Program-made: the position numbers and the translations under genes
Assembly (NCBI GenBank): GCA_965207495.1
Contig: OZ242287.1
Span: 1,488,001 to 1,552,000 of the forward strand
Direction of reading: 5' to 3'
Length of the DNA stretch: 64,000 nt
DNA from: Bin5 sp965207495
GTDB taxonomy: Bacteria > Chloroflexota > Anaerolineae > Caldilineales > Caldilineaceae
The notes under the pieces: generated by a model
Databases searched by the model: none
The model's input: only the letters and a program-made list of their open reading frames with translations
What the model was told of the DNA's origin: nothing
In this document: positions 62,010-64,000 of the stretch, one piece after another
Numbering within the stretch: the first letter of the stretch is position 1
How the letters are laid out: each line of letters opens with the position of its first letter

Positions 62010-62354
62010 TACCTCCTTCGCACAAAAAACATTCCTGGTTCGTCCCCGTGCAGATGGTGAGGAGTCGAGAACGGCGAGTTTATTTTGAGCCTACAGTGTA
62101 GAACGATGACCCATCCAGACAAGAGACTTTGATCCCGAGGAATTGGGTTGGATTATAGTCGTGAATCGGAATGTGTCAACCAGCTTCAGACATAGCGGAA
62201 CAAAGCGCTCAAAATTCATTTGTAGCTCGTTTCGGATCAAATGGCCTGGGCCTATGATACGAGCCTCCTCTTTTAGCTCAAAATCGGATCCTCTGATCTA
62301 TCAACTGTTTATGCAGGGAGTACCACCCGATAAATTGGCTTGATCCTATAGCCT
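62010..62354. other. Non-coding stretch between two gene remnants
   Basis: No gene, repeat or hairpin of note. Composition is clearly less GC-rich than the genes on either side. Confidence 0.4.
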
Positions 62355-62568
62355 TCAAACCCGCTTTAGCCTGGGATCAAGAGCATCACTTAGCCTGTCT
62401 CCAAAGAAATTCAGAACAAGGATGACGACGAAGATCATTACACCAGGGGCCAGGGTGTACCAAGGAGCCAGGTATAGATACCTTTGGGCATCTCGCAACA
62501 TGGTCCCCCAGGTGGCCGTGGGTGGCTGAATGCCCAGTCCTGGATAGCTTAGGCCCGCCTCGATCGAA
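62355..62568 (-). pseudogene. C-terminal fragment of a DppC/OppC-type permease
   Basis: EAGLSYPGLGIQPPTATWG and NFFGDRLSDALDPRLKR match the last ~70 residues of DppC-type permeases; compare EAALSFLGLGIQPP and DALDPRQR in the gene at 59586. The 5' part is lost. The fragment is joined in frame to the first codons of an IS3 OrfB at about 62568. Confidence 0.85.
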
Positions 62569-62717
62569 ATGGCCAGCGCCTTCTCATCCTCCACCGGGAT
62601 CGGCTCGTATCGCTGGGTGGAGCGAAGATGACCCAGCATTCTGCAGGCGCGTCGCTCCGAAACCCCCAAGAGCGCCTTCGCGTGGTCGACACACTCGCGA
62701 CCACGTGAAGGGCTCAG
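62569..62717 (-). pseudogene. IS3-family OrfB (transposase), N-terminal fragment
   Basis: LSPSRGRECVDHAKALLG, VSERRACRMLGHLRSTQRY and PVEDEKAL are the first ~49 residues of an IS3-type OrfB (helix-turn-helix_21 region). The DDE integrase domain is absent. The frame overlaps the end of orfA by a few bases in a different phase, as usual for IS3 programmed frameshifting. Confidence 0.8.
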
Positions 62718-62992
62718 AAGTTTCCCTCTGACGCCTCTCTCAGTATCTGGTTGTCCAGCGTCAGGTCCGCCACCGCTCTCTTCAGGCGGCAGTTCTCCAA
62801 CTCCAGAAGCTTCAGGCGCCTGGCCTGGTCGATCCTGAGACCCCCGTACTCGCTGCGCCAGCCGTAGAAGGTCTGCTCGGTCACTCCGATCCGGCGGGCG
62901 GCCTCGTCCACTGTGCTGCCCTCGGCTATCGCCACCTCAGCCTCTCTCAGCTTGTTGACCACCTGCTCCGGCGTATGTCTCCTCTTGGCCAT
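62714..62992 (-). CDS. IS3-family transposase OrfA
   Basis: A 92-residue OrfA starting MAKRRHTPEQVVNKL. The helix-turn-helix is at about residues 20-45 (GSTVDEAARRIGVTEQTFYG), followed by a leucine-zipper-like coiled coil (LKLLELENCRLKRAVADL) that ends at ILREASEGNF. ATG 62992 is preferred, because this is where the relation to other OrfA proteins and the remnant at 39072 begins; the frame is open to 63025. It recognises the IS ends and works only with OrfB, which is truncated here, so the element is inactive on its own. Confidence 0.88.
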   Translation of the reverse strand: MAKRRHTPEQVVNKLREAEVAIAEGSTVDEAARRIGVTEQTFYGWRSEYGGLRIDQARRLKLLELENCRLKRAVADLTLDNQILREASEGNF

Positions 62993-63068
62993 TGCTTCCC
63001 CCTTTCTGCGGCCCACTACTAACAAATTGCCTGGACCAGTTTGGGGGGGGGCAGGTCAATAATTCCCG

Positions 63069-63428
63069 GTTAAAAAGGTGTTCCTCGTGGCCCTCGGTGG
63101 CCCTCCGTGGACAAAGGAAGTTGCCGCTGCCGTTCCCCCTCCCTACGTGGCCCTCCGTGGACAAAAGAAGTTGCCGTTGCAGTTCTTCGCGTCCCGTAGC
63201 GCCCCTTCGTGGACAAAGAAGTTGCCGTTGCCGTTCTCCGTGGCCCTTAGTGGCCCTCCGTGGACAAAAGAAGTTGATGTTGCCTTTCTCCGTGCTCCTC
63301 CGTGTCCTCCGTGGTTAAAAGAAGTTGCCGTTGTCGTTGCCGTTTTTCGCGCCCCTCCGCGTCCTCCGTGGTTAAAAAGGTGTTCTTCCCGACCCTCCGT
63401 GGTTCAAAAAGGTGTTCTCTGTGGTTAA
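63069..63428. repeat. Repeat family B ('CCGTGG' array), copy 5 (largest)
   Basis: Seven to eight degenerate units of 40-60 bp alternating CTCCGTGG blocks and ACAAAAGAAGTTGCCGTTG spacers. It starts within ~15 bp of the IS3 end, just as array 4 (38712-38935) lies beside the other IS3 end. Confidence 0.9.
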
Positions 63429-63584
63429 AAGGGAATTATATCCAATTGTACCCAAAGGCAATCTGAAGCCGACTAGTGGAGTTTCTTTTTCTGTTGCCCA
63501 CTTCAGTGCGCCATCTCAAGACTGCTTCCCCAGGCTCCCACCATACCCCACGCATACATACCAACCCCATTACACACAACACCG

Positions 63585-63623
63585 CAAAAACAAAAACGAG
63601 CCGCCACATCCCGTAGCGGCTCG
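63585..63623 (-). terminator. Intrinsic terminator (minus strand)
   Basis: A stem CGAGCCGC/GCGGCTCG (63597-63604 and 63616-63623) with an 11-base loop. On the minus strand it is followed by TTTTTGTTTTTG. It implies a transcript coming from the right edge of the window. Confidence 0.7.
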
Positions 63624-64000
63624 TACTGTCTCGTCCCGTTTGACCCCTCCTCTTGACAGTCCATCCCGTCCAGACCCCGCCTGACCAAATTCGGAACGAA
63701 CTGAAATGCAACCTAGTTCGTTGAATCCCCAAATCACTTCCTATGGGGCAGACAACCCCTATTCGGAACTGCAAAAAGGTCGAAGGGCGAATGAATGCGC
63801 CCGCTGTGCAGGAGTCACCATAGGCAACTTCAAATCCTCTCAGTCGAGAGGCAGGCGGGCAAAGCGGTGGCAGAGCGACCGATAATAGGGCTACCTTCGT
63901 GTTGATACAGACGCTAAGTTCAAGTGCTTGTGTGCTGGTTGGACGTGAACCCCAGTCCGGCCTATTACTGGTAACATATACCGACTTTGGTCAATTCTTA
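63624..64000 (-). other. Unidentified transcript region upstream of the terminator
   Basis: No convincing protein frame. Several hairpins occur: CCTCTC-GACT-GAGAGG near 63838, CGAACT/AGTTCG near 63701-63724 and GGGCG/CGCCC near 63785-63810. Together with the strong terminator this suggests a structured non-coding RNA or the 3' leader of one. I could not match it to RNase P RNA, tmRNA, SRP RNA or 6S RNA. Confidence 0.3.

Larger units (their letters stand above)
62569..63057 (-). mobile_element. Truncated IS3-family insertion sequence
   Basis: The left end (TGACCTGCCCCCC on the minus strand, at 63057-63045), the full orfA and the start of orfB are present. The rest of orfB and the right end are deleted, and the breakpoint runs into the permease remnant. 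A ~100-bp copy of the same end is at 39072-39170. Confidence 0.8.

Noticed and set aside
63069..63428. Apparent direct repeats that could be read as a CRISPR array
   Set aside because: Unit and spacer lengths vary, the 'spacers' are themselves repeats, and no cas gene is present in the window.

Overview
The window is bacterial, GC-rich and gene-dense, with many intergenic repeats. There is no rRNA, tRNA or marker gene, so the taxonomy is inference. A lipobox solute-binding protein with an acidic linker, an F420-type (LLM) oxidoreductase, many Gfo/Idh/MocA oxidoreductases alongside sulfatases, and clusters of degenerate 'CCGTGG' repeats and heptamer tracts fit an environmental or host-associated Chloroflexota (Anaerolineae/Caldilineae type) best. 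Planctomycete-like lineages have similar gene content and are not excluded.

Left part (1-38.7 kb). Codons are strongly C-ended. Most genes are on the + strand and look like catabolism of modified sugars or sugar acids: two beta-propeller glycoside-hydrolase-like proteins, five Gfo/Idh/MocA dehydrogenases, two zinc-site-lacking MDR dehydrogenases, two formylglycine sulfatases, two enolase-superfamily (mandelate racemase type) enzymes, a DHDPS/NAL-type aldolase, an SDR, a TIM-barrel isomerase and a class IV aminotransferase. Also here are a gamma-glutamyltransferase, an aspartoacylase-like zinc hydrolase, an M24 peptidase, a complete lutABC lactate-oxidation operon, an SseA-type sulfurtransferase and a methyltransferase. 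Unusual items are three tandem ssb genes behind one promoter carrying a LexA-like box, three tandem paralogous small membrane proteins, a MITE-like 163-bp element, an orphan HicB-like gene and a low-GC two-gene module at 18.2 kb.

Right part (39.9-62.0 kb). Codon use is visibly more mixed, and the block is bracketed by two remnants of the same IS3-family end. From left to right it holds a 2-oxoacid dehydrogenase operon (E2, E1alpha, E1beta, no E3), a tandem-duplicated Gfo/Idh/MocA gene, an M81 (MlrC-like) metallopeptidase, an acetolactate-synthase-like TPP enzyme, an LLM monooxygenase, an aldo/keto reductase, a peptide-type solute-binding lipoprotein, a fatty-acid-desaturase/Rieske fusion, an amidase, a PhyH-type dioxygenase, a second M81 enzyme and an ABC permease pair (DppB/DppC type). 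I read it as an acquired or rearranged island for import and breakdown of peptide- or amide-like compounds. The specific substrate is not visible.

Right edge (61.5-64 kb). This is a scrapyard: a 5'-truncated, frameshifted solute-binding protein, a DppC tail fused in frame to the start of an IS3 OrfB, an intact IS3 OrfA, a large 'CCGTGG' repeat cluster, and a good intrinsic terminator on the minus strand for something that starts at or beyond the window end.
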